Assembly: GCF_036345995.1 (NCBI RefSeq)
Contig: NZ_CP107796.1
Location: forward strand, 3,658,001 to 3,722,000
DNA from: Streptomyces sp. NBC_00557
GTDB lineage: Bacteria > Actinomycetota > Actinomycetes > Streptomycetales > Streptomycetaceae
DNA: 64,000 nt
Reading direction: 5' to 3'
The number at the start of each line of letters is the position of its first letter. The first letter of the stretch is position 1. The notes below the pieces were generated by a model. It searched no databases, was not told the DNA's origin, and was given only the letters and a program-made list of their open reading frames with translations. Positions 8,555 to 19,734 of this stretch are shown piece by piece. The position numbers and the translations under genes are program-made.

Positions 8555-10003
8555 TCAGGACGCAGCGCTGCGCAGCCGCTGGACGTCGATCTGCTCGGTC
8601 TCGTCGTGCGCGGTCAGGTCGATGACCTGCCCGGTGCCGTCGGGCCGGGCATGGGCCTGCTTGAACCCGGCCTCGGCCTCGGCCTTGTGCACGGCGAGCG
8701 CCTCCTGGCCGACGACGTCCGCGAGGTCCTCGTTCTGCACCGACTCCAGCGCGGCCTTGGGCGCGCCCTTCTGGGTGCCGAAGAAGTCGAAGCCGCCCTC
8801 GACCACCGGGCGCCGGACGGGCGCGGCCGGTACGACGGCCACCGCGGTCGGCACCGTGAAGTGCCCGGCGGGCGGCGGGCCCACGGCCGTGGCGGGCTCG
8901 GCCGGCGTCACGGGGGCGGCGGCCGCGCGGGCGTGCCCGTCGGCCGCCTGAGGCTTCCCCTGCGCCTCCTCCTCCTGGGCGGCCGGTGCGTCGGCCTCGC
9001 TCCGGGAAGCCCCGGCGCCGTCCGCCCTGCCGTCCCGGGCACCGTCCGCCTCGGCCGCGGCAGCGGGTCCCGCCTCGGGCGCGCCTGCCGTACGGACGGT
9101 GTCCGCCCTGCCCGTCGCAACCGCGCCCGTGCCGCCGTCGGCCGGGCCGTCCGCGGGCTCACCGGACTCGGCGCGCGCCGGCTGCGGGGCCGTATCCGCA
9201 GAAGCCGCTGCTTCGGATTCGGCCGCCCCGGAAGCCACCGTGCCGGAAGCCGCCGTGTCGGAGACCGCCGTCTCGGAAGCCTCGGCCGCGGCCGTCTGCC
9301 CGGCGTCCGTACCGGAGTCGCCGCCAGAGTCGCCGCCGGTGTCGCTGCCGAAGCGGGCCAGGGCCGTCAGGGCCTGCTGGTAGAGCCAGGCGCCCTCGCG
9401 CGAGAACACCGCGTAGGCCACCGGCTCGTCCCCGGAGTCCGAACGCGCCTCACCGGCGGCCTGCTCCGGGGCGGCCTCCGCGTTCGCCTCGGCCGGCTCC
9501 GGCTCGGCGCGGCGCGCGGACGGCAGCGCGGGCGAGGACGACGGCGCGGTCGCCTCGATCTCCAGCAGCCGGCGTCCCTCCAGGGCGCTCGCGCGCTCGG
9601 TCTCCGCGGTGGCGTACCGGCGCAGCAGGGCCGCGTGCTCGTTGCGCAGGCCGGCCAGCTCCGCGCGCTTGGCGCGCAGCCGCTGCTCCAGCTTGGTGCG
9701 CAGCTCGCGCGACTCCTCCAGGTCGGTCTCCAGTTCGGCGAGCCGCTCCTCGTACCGCCATTCGTCGCCGGCACGCGCGCGTGTGAGCTCGGCGACCCGC
9801 TTGCCCGCCTGCGCGTCCCAGCGGCGCATCACGACGGCGCCGGCGACTGCGGTCGCCGCGGCGGCGGCCGCCAGCGCGCGCAGCACCATGGCCTCGGAGA
9901 ACACCCAGGGACCCAGCGCGCAGACGACGGAGACACCGGCGATGGCCGCCGGAGGCAACAGCCGGTGCAGGGGTGGGGAATGGCGGTGGCGTCCACGTGG
10001 CAT
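8555..10003 (-). CDS. Membrane protein with coiled coil and long acidic Ala/Pro-rich tail
   Basis: Protein of 482 residues with no catalytic domain I recognise. The N-terminus (MPRGRHRHS) is basic. Two hydrophobic segments follow at about residues 16-35 and 40-60, with little between them. Residues 65-130 form a strongly charged coiled coil rich in E, R and L ([20 protein letters not shown]). The remaining 300 residues are low-complexity A/E/S/T/G sequence with a more conserved-looking end containing [20 protein letters not shown] and [18 protein letters not shown]. The layout suggests a membrane-anchored scaffold or cell-envelope coiled-coil protein. Convergent with the PH-domain operon. Function unknown. 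Confidence 0.75.
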   Translation of the reverse strand: MPRGRHRHSPPLHRLLPPAAIAGVSVVCALGPWVFSEAMVLRALAAAAAATAVAGAVVMRRWDAQAGKRVAELTRARAGDEWRYEERLAELETDLEESRELRTKLEQRLRAKRAELAGLRNEHAALLRRYATAETERASALEGRRLLEIEATAPSSSPALPSARRAEPEPAEANAEAAPEQAAGEARSDSGDEPVAYAVFSREGAWLYQQALTALARFGSDTGGDSGGDSGTDAGQTAAAEASETAVSDTAASGTVASGAAESEAAASADTAPQPARAESGEPADGPADGGTGAVATGRADTVRTAGAPEAGPAAAAEADGARDGRADGAGASRSEADAPAAQEEEAQGKPQAADGHARAAAAPVTPAEPATAVGPPPAGHFTVPTAVAVVPAAPVRRPVVEGGFDFFGTQKGAPKAALESVQNEDLADVVGQEALAVHKAEAEAGFKQAHARPDGTGQVIDLTAHDETEQIDVQRLRSAAS

Positions 10004-10099
10004 GGCCAGAAACTTACCGCGCGTAGGCGAATCGCGGACCCCCGCCCCGTAAAAACACGGCCACGAACACCGGCTTCACGAGACGTCAGGCACCCCGGC

Positions 10100-11227
10100 T
10101 CAGTGGGCGACCAGCCGCTGGCTCAGCCACTGCAGCATCGGCGGGATCTCGCGCCGCCAGGTGTTGAAGTTGTGCCCGCCGCTCGGGAGGATGATCGACG
10201 AAATCCTGGTCACGTTGGTCGCCTGCACGCTCTTGATGAATTTGAGCGTGTCCTTGTAGTTGTGCTCGCCCACCCGGCTGCTGGTGACGAGCAGCGACGT
10301 CTCGGGCGCGGACAGGTGCTTGATCGCCCAGAAGAGGTTGGCGCGATTCCGCAGATTCGTGTTGCCGCGGAAGAGGTCTCCGGTGGTGGGGTCGAGCGGC
10401 GCCTTGTAGTACGGCGACAGGCCGGCGGCGGCCGCATACGCCTTCGGGTGGTGCATGGCGATCTTCAGCGCGCAGTAGCCGCCGGTCGAGTCGCCGGCGA
10501 TGCCCCAGCTGGCGGGCGTCCTGTCGACCCGGTAGTGGGCGGTCACCGAGTCGCGCAGGTCCCGGGCGAAGAACGTCTCGGTCTGCGGTCCGCCGGGCAC
10601 GTCCACGCACTCCGTGTCGCGCGGCGGCGCCACGGTCGGACGCAGCATCACCAGGATCATCGGCTGCATCTTCCCGGCCTTGGCCAGCTGCAGCGCCGTA
10701 CTCGGGTAGTGCAGCTTGTCCACCAGCGCCTGAGCCGTGCCGGGGTAGCCGGTGAGGATGACGGACACCGGGAACGTGCGCGTGCGGTTCTGCGGCTGGA
10801 AGTACTCGGGGGGCAGATACACGAACGCCGGCGTGGCCAGGTGGGTCGTACGGCCGATGATGTCCACCTTCTGGACCTGCCCGGCGACCTGCGGCAGGGC
10901 GCTGCTCGCCCCGATGACCCGGGAGGTGGACACCACTTGTACGGGGCTGCCGGCGCCGCCGCCCGCTATGTGGTCGACGACCACTCCCTGCCCGGTCTCC
11001 TGGCCGAACAGGTCGGCCCAGCTGGCGTAGAAACCGAAGGCCTGGTTCACGGCGAGGCCCACCGAGGCGAAGAGCGCCACCTGGGTGCCGAGCAGCAGCC
11101 CGACGCGCCCGCTGACGGCCCGCCAGTTCCGCCTGGCCAGCCGCGGCCACCACCACACCGTGCCGAGGAAGAGGACGACGGCGAGGACGACCGCCAGCAC
11201 CAGCACCTTGTTGCTCGTCAGACCCAT
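10100..11227 (-). CDS. Membrane-anchored esterase-D/mycolyltransferase-like alpha/beta hydrolase
   Basis: Protein of 375 residues. Two or three hydrophobic helices at the N-terminus (residues 7-25 and 40-65) anchor an extracytoplasmic alpha/beta hydrolase domain of the putative esterase family (PF00756), which also includes antigen-85 mycolyltransferases. The nucleophile is in GIAGDSTGGY (near residue 246) and the catalytic histidine in LPSGGHNFNTW. It is divergent from the lysyltransferase gene, and the shared 205-base gap carries an ECF-type promoter. An acyl-transfer or esterase role in the envelope is likely; the substrate is unknown. The ATG at 11227 starts the first hydrophobic segment. 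Confidence 0.85.
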   Translation of the reverse strand: MGLTSNKVLVLAVVLAVVLFLGTVWWWPRLARRNWRAVSGRVGLLLGTQVALFASVGLAVNQAFGFYASWADLFGQETGQGVVVDHIAGGGAGSPVQVVSTSRVIGASSALPQVAGQVQKVDIIGRTTHLATPAFVYLPPEYFQPQNRTRTFPVSVILTGYPGTAQALVDKLHYPSTALQLAKAGKMQPMILVMLRPTVAPPRDTECVDVPGGPQTETFFARDLRDSVTAHYRVDRTPASWGIAGDSTGGYCALKIAMHHPKAYAAAAGLSPYYKAPLDPTTGDLFRGNTNLRNRANLFWAIKHLSAPETSLLVTSSRVGEHNYKDTLKFIKSVQATNVTRISSIILPSGGHNFNTWRREIPPMLQWLSQRLVAH

Positions 11228-11332
11228 GGGCTGTTACCTGCCTGCGCTCTCCGCCCGGCGCCCGCCCGCAACGTCGTCGCGCGGGCTTGCCCGGGGCTTT
11301 CCTTGGCCTTTGACCCGACTTTCCGGTGGGGA

Positions 11333-11359
11333 GTGAACCTGTCTCCCCGAGACACCGTC
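11333..11359 (+). promoter_or_regulatory. Candidate sigma-E-type (ECF) promoter of the lysyltransferase gene
   Basis: GTGAAC (11333-11338) is followed after 17 bases by CGTC (11356-11359). This fits the AAC...CGTC pattern of ECF sigma-E promoters in Streptomyces. The expected start of transcription, near 11366, lies upstream of all candidate ATG codons of the lysyltransferase. Sigma-E controls the cell-envelope stress response, which would suit an MprF-like gene. Identified by eye only. Confidence 0.45.
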
Positions 11360-11432
11360 CTAGAGGGCGCAATGTCGCCGGATGCCCGTATCGGGCCCGG
11401 GTTCAAGGTCTCTCGCAGAACTACGGGATGCG

Positions 11433-13271
11433 ATGTCTGTCAGGATAGATGGGGAAATGTCGGGCGGGGTTCCGAGCCGATCCAGCCGGGCGCGGCGCAT
11501 ACTGCGCGGCCCGCGCCCCGAGGCCGTCCCCGTGCTCGTCGGCAGGGCCGCCGCCCTCGTGGGCGTCCTGGACATTGCCGCGGGCGTGTTCCCGCGCTTC
11601 CGTCACAGCCGTATGCACGCCATCGCGGAAGTGCTGCCCGGCTCGTTCGGGCCGTTCGCGGCCGCGCTCTCGCTGAGCGCCGGCGTGCTGTTGCTGCTGC
11701 TCGCGCACGGGCTCAAACGGCGCAAGCGCCGGGCGTGGCGGGCCGCGGTCGCGCTGCTGCCGGCGGGCGCGGTGGCGCAGTTCGCGTACCGGCACTCGCT
11801 CGTCGGCGTGCTCATCGCCGTCGCGCTGCTCGTACCGCTGCTGCTCCACCGCGACCAGTTCGCCGCCCTGCCCGACCCGCGCAGCAGGTGGCGCGCACTC
11901 GCCAACTTCATCCTCATGAGCGCCGGCTCTCTCGTCCTCGGACTCGTCATCGTCAGCGTCCACCCGCACCGGACGATCGGCGACCCGAGCCTGGCCGATC
12001 GGCTGACGCACGTCGTCTACGGCCTGTTCGGCTTCGAAGGACCGGTCGACTACCAGGGCAACACGTCCTGGACCGTCGCCTTCTCCCTCGGCGCCCTCGG
12101 CTGGATCACCGCGGCCACCACCATCTACCTCGCCTTCCGCCCCGAACACCCCGCCGCCCGCCTCACCGAGGAGGACGAGTCCCGGCTGCGGGCCCTGCTG
12201 GACAAGCACGGCGGGCGCGACTCCCTCGGCCACTTCGCGCTGCGCCGCGACAAGGCCGTCGTCTTCTCCCCCAGCGGCAAGGCCGCCGTCACCTACCGCG
12301 TCGTCTCCGGCGTGATGCTCGCCAGCGGCGACCCCATCGGCGACGTCGAGGCCTGGCCCGGCGCCATCGAGCGCTTCATGGACGAGGCCAAGGCCCACTC
12401 CTGGACCCCCGCCGTCATGGGCTGCTCGGAGACGGGCGGCGAGGTGTGGACCCGCGAAACCGGCCTGGACGCCCTCGAACTGGGCGACGAGGCGGTGGTG
12501 GACGTCGCGGATTTCTCGCTCGCCGGACGCGCGATGCGCAACGTGCGACAAATGGTCAAACGCATCGAGCGAGCCGGCTACGAAACCCGGGTACGGCGCA
12601 TCCGTGACCTCGGCGACGCCGAACTGGAGCGCATCCGGCGGGCGGCGGAGGACTGGCGCGGCACCGACACCGAACGCGGCTTCTCCATGGCGCTCGGCCG
12701 CATCGGCGACCCCGCCGACGGCGACTGCCTGATCGCCACCGCGCACAAACAGGACGACGAACCCGGCGAGTACGGCGACCTGAAGGCGATCCTGCACTTC
12801 GTGCCCTGGGGCAGGGACGGCGCGTCGCTGGACCTCATGCGCCGCGACCGCAGCGCCGACCCCGGCATGAACGAACTGCTCATCGTCGCCGCCCTCCAGG
12901 CCGCGCCGAAGTTCGGCATCACCCGCATCTCGCTGAACTTCGCGATGTTCCGCTCCGCCCTCGCGCGCGGCGAGAAGATCGGCGCCGGTCCGGTGCTGCG
13001 CGCCTGGCGCGGGCTGCTGGTGTTCCTCTCGCGCTGGTTCCAGATCGAGTCGCTGTACAAGTTCAACGCCAAGTTCCAGCCGCGCTGGGAGCCCCGCTTC
13101 GTGGTCTACCGCAACAGCGCCGACCTGCCCCGCATCGGCTTCGCCGCCATGCAGGCGGAAGGCTTCGTCAACCTCGCCCTGCCGCTCCCGCGCTTCCTGC
13201 GCCGGCGCAGGGCGGCCGCCGAGCGCCCCTGCGCGCACACCATGGCGGAACGGGACGTCCGCGCGGCCTGA
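11433..13271 (+). CDS. MprF/LysX-like phosphatidylglycerol lysyltransferase domain protein (DUF2156)
   Basis: Membrane protein of about 612 residues. Several hydrophobic helices occupy residues 20-230. A cytoplasmic GNAT-like DUF2156 domain follows, with RDKAVVFSPSGKAAVTYRVV, ASGDPIGD and MRRDRSADPGMNELLIV; this last motif is typical of aminoacyl-phosphatidylglycerol synthases. Such enzymes move lysine or another amino acid from tRNA to phosphatidylglycerol, which makes the membrane less anionic and protects against cationic peptides. There is no lysyl-tRNA synthetase domain, unlike mycobacterial LysX. Start uncertain: ATG at 11382, 11433 or 11457. I prefer 11433, which leaves a leader after the predicted promoter. 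Confidence 0.85.
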   Translation: MSVRIDGEMSGGVPSRSSRARRILRGPRPEAVPVLVGRAAALVGVLDIAAGVFPRFRHSRMHAIAEVLPGSFGPFAAALSLSAGVLLLLLAHGLKRRKRRAWRAAVALLPAGAVAQFAYRHSLVGVLIAVALLVPLLLHRDQFAALPDPRSRWRALANFILMSAGSLVLGLVIVSVHPHRTIGDPSLADRLTHVVYGLFGFEGPVDYQGNTSWTVAFSLGALGWITAATTIYLAFRPEHPAARLTEEDESRLRALLDKHGGRDSLGHFALRRDKAVVFSPSGKAAVTYRVVSGVMLASGDPIGDVEAWPGAIERFMDEAKAHSWTPAVMGCSETGGEVWTRETGLDALELGDEAVVDVADFSLAGRAMRNVRQMVKRIERAGYETRVRRIRDLGDAELERIRRAAEDWRGTDTERGFSMALGRIGDPADGDCLIATAHKQDDEPGEYGDLKAILHFVPWGRDGASLDLMRRDRSADPGMNELLIVAALQAAPKFGITRISLNFAMFRSALARGEKIGAGPVLRAWRGLLVFLSRWFQIESLYKFNAKFQPRWEPRFVVYRNSADLPRIGFAAMQAEGFVNLALPLPRFLRRRRAAAERPCAHTMAERDVRAA

Positions 13272-13409
13272 GCCGCGCGGACCAGGGCACCGCGCAGACG
13301 AGCGGTGCGGCCGGGTACGGGCCCGGGCGGACGCCCCTCCCCCTCCAGCACGGGGCGGCCGCCCGGGCCGCCGCGCGTTCCGGACGCCCCCTGGGCCTAC
13401 GCTGAACGT

Positions 13410-14384
13410 ATGAACAACCTCAGCGGACGCGGGCACGTCGCCGGCCTTCCGGTATGGGACCGGTGCGCGGTCATGGGTGTCGTCAACGTGACCCCCGACT
13501 CCTTCTCCGACGGCGGCCGCTGGTTCGACACGACCGCCGCCGTCAAACACGGCCTGGAACTCGTCGCCCAGGGCGCGGACCTCGTCGACGTCGGCGGCGA
13601 GTCCACCCGCCCCGGCGCCACCCGGGTGGACGAGGCCGAGGAACTGCGGCGCGTCATCCCGGTCGTCCGGGGCCTCGCCTCCGAAGGCGTCGTCGTCTCC
13701 GTCGACACCATGCGCGCGTCCGTCGCCGAGCAGTCCCTCGCGGCCGGCGCGTCCCTCGTCAACGACGTCAGCGGCGGCCTCGCCGACCCCGCGATGATCC
13801 CGGTGGTCGCCGACGCGGGCGCCCCCTTCGTCGTCATGCACTGGCGCGGCTTCCTTCAGGGCGGCAACGTCAAGGGCGTCTACGAAGACGTCGTCACCGA
13901 AGTCCTGGACGAACTGCACGCGCGCGTGGAAGCCGTTCTGGCCGGCGGCATCGCCCCCGACCGCGTCGTCGTCGACCCCGGCCTCGGCTTCTCCAAGAAC
14001 GCCGAGCACGACCTCGCCCTCCTCGCCCACCTCGACCGCCTGCACGGCCTCGGCCACCCCCTGCTCGTGGCCGCCTCCCGCAAGCGGTTCCTCGGCCACG
14101 TCCTCGCCGGCCCGGACGGCGCGCCGCCGCCGGCCCGCGAACGGGACGCCGCCACGGCCGCCGTCTCCGCGCTCGCCGCGCAGTCCGGCGCCTGGGCGGT
14201 GCGCGTGCACGAGGTACGCGCCAGCGCCGACGCCGTACGAGTCGCACGCGCCGTGGAGGAGGCGCGCACGACAGGCCTGGTGCCGGGGGCGCAGGCGCTG
14301 CGCGCGGAGCGCGAACACGGGGTGTGCGGCAGCGGACGCACGCCGGGCGTCAGTGGCCGCCTCGGGGCGGAAGGAACCCGGTGA
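13410..14384 (+). CDS. folP: Dihydropteroate synthase
   Basis: Makes 7,8-dihydropteroate from pterin pyrophosphate and p-aminobenzoate; target of sulfonamides. The 324 residues include MGVVNVTPDSFSDGG (residues 22-36), GGESTRPGA, the loop VSVDTMRASVAE, and the C-terminal VAASRKRFLG and VRVHEV segments. The C-terminal 40 residues beyond the family core are low complexity. It begins the plus-strand folate cluster; the next gene starts within its stop codon. The ATG at 13410 is the start. Confidence 0.96.
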   Translation: MNNLSGRGHVAGLPVWDRCAVMGVVNVTPDSFSDGGRWFDTTAAVKHGLELVAQGADLVDVGGESTRPGATRVDEAEELRRVIPVVRGLASEGVVVSVDTMRASVAEQSLAAGASLVNDVSGGLADPAMIPVVADAGAPFVVMHWRGFLQGGNVKGVYEDVVTEVLDELHARVEAVLAGGIAPDRVVVDPGLGFSKNAEHDLALLAHLDRLHGLGHPLLVAASRKRFLGHVLAGPDGAPPPARERDAATAAVSALAAQSGAWAVRVHEVRASADAVRVARAVEEARTTGLVPGAQALRAEREHGVCGSGRTPGVSGRLGAEGTR

Positions 14385-14914
14385 GCGCCCCTCATACCGA
14401 CGTCGAGCAGGTGGAGGCGGCCAACACCGCCTTCTACGAGGCGATGGAGCGCGGCGACTTCGAGGAACTGTCCGCCCTCTGGCTCACCCCCGCCGACCTG
14501 GGCGTGGACGAGGAGTACCACGACCCGGCGGACACCGGGGTGGTCTCCTGCGTGCACCCCGGCTGGCCGGTGCTCACCGGGCGCGGCGAGGTCCTCAGGT
14601 CCTACGCCCTGATCATGGCCAACACCGACTACATCCAGTTCTTCCTCACCGACGTGCACGTCTCCGTCACCGGCGACACCGCGCTCGTGACCTGCACCGA
14701 GAACATCCTCAGCGGCGGCCCCGCCCCGGAGGACGGCGCGGAGCTGGGCCCGCTGGTCGGCCAGCTCGTCGTCGCCACGAACGTGTTCCGGCGCACACCC
14801 TCCGGCTGGAAGCTCTGGTCGCACCACGCCTCCCCCGTCCTCGCCGAGACCGACGACGAGGACGAGGAGACCGGCGTGAACGGCGTGAACCCGGACGACG
14901 GCCCCCTCGCCTGA
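14381..14914 (+). CDS. NTF2-like/SnoaL-fold protein in the folate operon
   Basis: Protein of 177 residues with the cone-shaped NTF2/SnoaL fold, related to the YybH/DUF4440 group. Visible blocks are VEAANTAFYEAMERGDFEEL, HPGWPVLTGRGEVLRSY and FRRTPSGWKLWSHHASP. The GTG start overlaps the folP stop by 4 bases, so the two are translationally coupled. The acidic C-terminal tail (ETDDEDEE) is extra. Proteins of this kind sit beside folP in other actinomycetes; whether it acts on a pterin intermediate is not known. Confidence 0.82.
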   Translation: MSAPHTDVEQVEAANTAFYEAMERGDFEELSALWLTPADLGVDEEYHDPADTGVVSCVHPGWPVLTGRGEVLRSYALIMANTDYIQFFLTDVHVSVTGDTALVTCTENILSGGPAPEDGAELGPLVGQLVVATNVFRRTPSGWKLWSHHASPVLAETDDEDEETGVNGVNPDDGPLA

Positions 14915-14968
14915 GCGGGCGGGCGCGGCACGGCGGCCGGGCGCCGACCGGGAAGTGGTTGGAATCAC

Positions 14969-14982
14969 CTACCCCTGGGTAG
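14969..14982. promoter_or_regulatory. 14-base palindrome upstream of folB
   Basis: CTACCC-CT-GGGTAG sits in the 260-base gap between the NTF2-like gene and folB. It is the only evident structured element there and is a candidate operator for a second promoter within the folate cluster. A G+C-rich short palindrome can occur by chance. Confidence 0.3.
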
Positions 14983-15174
14983 AAGCCGCTACCAGCCCAT
15001 GACACCGCCGGGTTTCTCCGGGGAAACGCGAGATGAACGCTCGTGGTCCAGACGCGGGCCCGCCTCCCGCGGCCCGGCTTTGTCAGTGGCCGCAGGTAGA
15101 TTCGTCTGCAGGCCGGTGTGCCGCCCGTACGTGGTACGGACCGGTCCTTCCCGACGATTGCAGGAGTGATTCGC

Positions 15175-15534
15175 GTGGATCGTGTCGCGCTGCGCGGCCT
15201 CAAGGCCCGCGGGCACCACGGTGTGTTCCCCAAGGAGCGCGAGGAGGGCCAGACCTTCATCGTGGACCTCGTCCTGGGGCTCGACACCCGTCCGGCCGCG
15301 GCCGACGACGACCTGGCGAAGACCGTCCACTACGGCATCGTGGCCGAGGAGGTCGTGGCGGTGGTCGAGGGCGAGCCGGTGGACCTCATCGAGACCCTCG
15401 CCGAACGGATCGCCCGGACCTGCCTGAAGCACGAAGGGGTACAGGAGGTCGAGGTCTGCGTCCACAAGCCGGACGCGCCGATCACCGTCCCCTTCGACGA
15501 CGTGACCGTCACCATCACCCGGAGCCGAGTATGA
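15175..15534 (+). CDS. folB: Dihydroneopterin aldolase
   Basis: Converts dihydroneopterin to 6-hydroxymethyl-dihydropterin and glycolaldehyde. The 119-residue protein has the family blocks MDRVALRGLKARGHHGVFP..EREEGQTFIVDL, TVHYGIVAEEV, and the catalytic-lysine region VEVCVHKPDAPI. Two in-frame GTG codons compete (15166 and 15175). The AGGAG at 15162-15166 is correctly spaced only for 15175. The folK start overlaps the stop codon. Confidence 0.95.
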   Translation: MDRVALRGLKARGHHGVFPKEREEGQTFIVDLVLGLDTRPAAADDDLAKTVHYGIVAEEVVAVVEGEPVDLIETLAERIARTCLKHEGVQEVEVCVHKPDAPITVPFDDVTVTITRSRV

Positions 15535-16142
15535 CCCGACCTTTCCTCCAGGGTCACAGTGACCCGACCGTCCAGCCGGTGCCCGCCTCGGTCGTCGAGA
15601 AGGTCGACGCCGCCGACACGACCCTGCAGAACCCGAAGTGGGCCGTCATCTCCATCGGCTCCAACCTCGGCAACCGCCTGGAGACCCTCCAGGGCGCCGT
15701 CGACGCGCTGGAGGACACCCCGGGCGTCCGCGTGAAGGCGGTCTCGCCGGTGTACGAGACCGAGCCGTGGGGCGTGGCGCCCGGCAGCCAGCCGTCGTAC
15801 TTCAACGCCGTCGTGGTCCTCAAGACCACCCTGCCCCCGGCCTCCCTGCTGGAGCGGGCCCATGCCATCGAGGAGGCGTACAAACGCGTCCGCGACGAGC
15901 ACTGGGGCCCGCGCACCCTGGACGTCGACATCGTCGCCTACGCCGACGTCACCTCCGACGACCCGCAGCTCACCCTGCCCCACCCGCGCGCCCACGAGCG
16001 CGCCTTCGTCCTCGCGCCCTGGCACGACGTGGACCCGGAGGCCCAGCTGCCCGGCCGCGGCCCGGTGGCCGAGCTGCTGTCGGCCGTCACCCGTGCGGGC
16101 GTCGAACCCCGCGCGGACCTGGAACTCCGACTGCCGGAATAG
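15531..16142 (+). CDS. folK: Hydroxymethyl-dihydropterin pyrophosphokinase
   Basis: Transfers pyrophosphate from ATP to 6-hydroxymethyl-dihydropterin, supplying FolP. The 203 residues contain ISIGSNLGNRLETL, SPVYETEPWGV, YFNAVVVLKT, and the signature GPRTLDVDIVAY with the magnesium-binding aspartates. An N-terminal extension of about 38 residues precedes the kinase core. The ATG overlaps the folB stop (ATGA), indicating coupled translation. Confidence 0.95.
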   Translation: MTRPFLQGHSDPTVQPVPASVVEKVDAADTTLQNPKWAVISIGSNLGNRLETLQGAVDALEDTPGVRVKAVSPVYETEPWGVAPGSQPSYFNAVVVLKTTLPPASLLERAHAIEEAYKRVRDEHWGPRTLDVDIVAYADVTSDDPQLTLPHPRAHERAFVLAPWHDVDPEAQLPGRGPVAELLSAVTRAGVEPRADLELRLPE

Positions 16143-16222
16143 TCGTTAAGGTCAAGACGACTCAGACGACAAGGTCGGTGAGACCGCGGTCCGCACCGGT
16201 CCGGGGGAGCTGAAGGGACACC

Positions 16223-16711
16223 GTGAGAGAGCTGCGCATCAGGGTGCTGGCGGGCGTGTTCGTCGTGGCCGGGATCCTGTCCTGGGCGGGCGCCCGCCTC
16301 TGGAACTCGATCGGGACCCTGCCCAGCGTCCCCCTGGCCGCCCCCATCGTCCTCGCACTGATCGCGGTGGTCCTGCTGTCGACGGCGCTCTCGCTGCGCG
16401 CCCGTCTGAAGGCCCAGCGCGAACGCCGCCCCGGCGCGAAGGGCGTCGACCCGCTGATGGCCGCCCGCGCGGTCGTCTTCGGCCAGGCCAGCGCTCTGGT
16501 CGCCGCGCTCGTCGCCGGCATGTACGGCGGCACGGGCGTCTTCCTGCTGGAGCTCCTGGACATTCCCACCCGCCGCGACCAGGCCATCTACGCCGGCTTC
16601 TCGGTCCTGGCCGGCATCGGCGTGATAGCGGCGGCCCTGTTCCTGGAGCGGGTGTGCAAACTCCCGGACGACGAGGACCAGAACACCCCGGGGGCGGAAC
16701 CGGCGGCGTGA
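16223..16711 (+). CDS. DUF3180 membrane protein
   Basis: Protein of 162 residues with four hydrophobic segments (about residues 8-25, 38-55, 80-100 and 122-142) and charged ends, matching the DUF3180 family that ends the fol cluster in many actinobacteria. The GTG at 16223 has a GAAGGGA ribosome site 5 bases upstream. The role is unknown; a link to folate metabolism rests only on gene order. The stop codon lies inside the terminator hairpin. Confidence 0.82.
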   Translation: MRELRIRVLAGVFVVAGILSWAGARLWNSIGTLPSVPLAAPIVLALIAVVLLSTALSLRARLKAQRERRPGAKGVDPLMAARAVVFGQASALVAALVAGMYGGTGVFLLELLDIPTRRDQAIYAGFSVLAGIGVIAAALFLERVCKLPDDEDQNTPGAEPAA

Positions 16712-16722
16712 CCGCCGGTTCC
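16696..16722. terminator. Bidirectional hairpin between the DUF3180 gene and folE
   Basis: GGAACCGGCGG (16696-16706) pairs perfectly with CCGCCGGTTCC (16712-16722) over a 5-base loop. It includes the DUF3180 stop codon and can end both convergent folate transcripts. Confidence 0.8.
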
Positions 16723-16736
16723 CGTCAGCACCCGGT

Positions 16737-17342
16737 TCAGCGCGCCATGATCAGGCTCATGGCCTCGTTCCGCGTCGCCGCGTCCCGCAGCTGCCCGCGC
16801 ACGGCGGACGTTATGGTCTTCGCGCCCGGCTTGCGGATGCCGCGCATGGACATGCACATGTGCTCGCACTCGACGACCACGATGACGCCCCGCGGCTCCA
16901 GGATCTCCATCAGCGAGTCCGCGATCTGCGTGGTGAGTCGTTCCTGCACCTGAGGCCGACGGGCGTAGACGTCCACCAGACGGGCCAGCTTCGACAGGCC
17001 GGTGATCTTCCCGGTGACGGACGGGATGTATCCGACGTGGGCGACGCCCCGGAACGGCACCAGATGATGCTCACAGGTCGAGTACACCTCGATGTCCTTC
17101 ACGAGCACCATTTCGTCGTGCCTGAGGTCGAACGTCGTCGTGAGCACGTCCTCGGGCTTCTGCCACAGGCCCGCGAAGATCTCCTTGTACGCCCGAGCCA
17201 CCCGCGCGGGAGTCTCGCGCAGGCCCTCCCGGTCCGGATCCTCCCCGACCGCGATCAGCAGTTCCCGCACGGCGTTCTCGGCGCGCTTCTCGTCGAAGTC
17301 GCCGACGGGGAGCTCGCCGTCCAGCGTCACGGGGTCGGTCAT
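16737..17342 (-). CDS. folE: GTP cyclohydrolase I
   Basis: Converts GTP to dihydroneopterin triphosphate, the first step of folate synthesis. The 201 residues show [16 protein letters not shown], the zinc and catalytic motifs [13 protein letters not shown] and [13 protein letters not shown], and [20 protein letters not shown]. It lies downstream of ftsH on the minus strand, separated by a strong hairpin, so it probably has its own promoter. The ATG at 17342 is the start. It faces the other folate genes end to end. Confidence 0.97.
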   Translation of the reverse strand: MTDPVTLDGELPVGDFDEKRAENAVRELLIAVGEDPDREGLRETPARVARAYKEIFAGLWQKPEDVLTTTFDLRHDEMVLVKDIEVYSTCEHHLVPFRGVAHVGYIPSVTGKITGLSKLARLVDVYARRPQVQERLTTQIADSLMEILEPRGVIVVVECEHMCMSMRGIRKPGAKTITSAVRGQLRDAATRNEAMSLIMAR

Positions 17343-17407
17343 CTGGTTCCTCGTTCCTGTACCTCTTGCCGCGTGGCGGCGGCCACACGTCGGTTCTGCG
17401 GACATAC

Positions 17408-17451
17408 GAACGCCGCGCCCTCCAGGCTAAAACCTGGCGGGCGCGGCGTTC
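17408..17451. terminator. Long hairpin between ftsH and folE
   Basis: GAACGCCGCGCCC (17408-17420) pairs with GGGCGCGGCGTTC (17439-17451). CCAGG and CCTGG extend the stem inside, with one opposed mismatch, around the loop CTAAAA. It lies about 30 bases past the ftsH stop and marks the end of that transcript. Confidence 0.85.
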
Positions 17452-17478
17452 ATTCCAGGCCGGTTTGGCCTGAACTGC

Positions 17479-19518
<2,040 letters not shown>

Positions 19519-19734
19519 CCATACGGAGCGGTGCCGCCCCGTCCCTCCTGCCATAGTGAGTTTGATAAGACAGTTCTTCTGACGGTACCCCAGCGTGGTG
19601 GTCCGAAGCCGCACGAAGTCGCTTCGATGGCCGGGAAGGCCGTCTCTGCAAGCTTCAACGGCGCGGAACCCGCCGGGGTTCCCGATCGTCCTACAAGGCT
19701 TGCGCCGAGTGGCTCAACTCACGTCCCGGCCGGC

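Noticed and set aside
8534..12607. 1,357-residue plus-strand open frame spanning three genes
   Set aside because: It runs antisense to the coiled-coil protein and esterase genes and out of frame through the lysyltransferase; a product of high G+C content.
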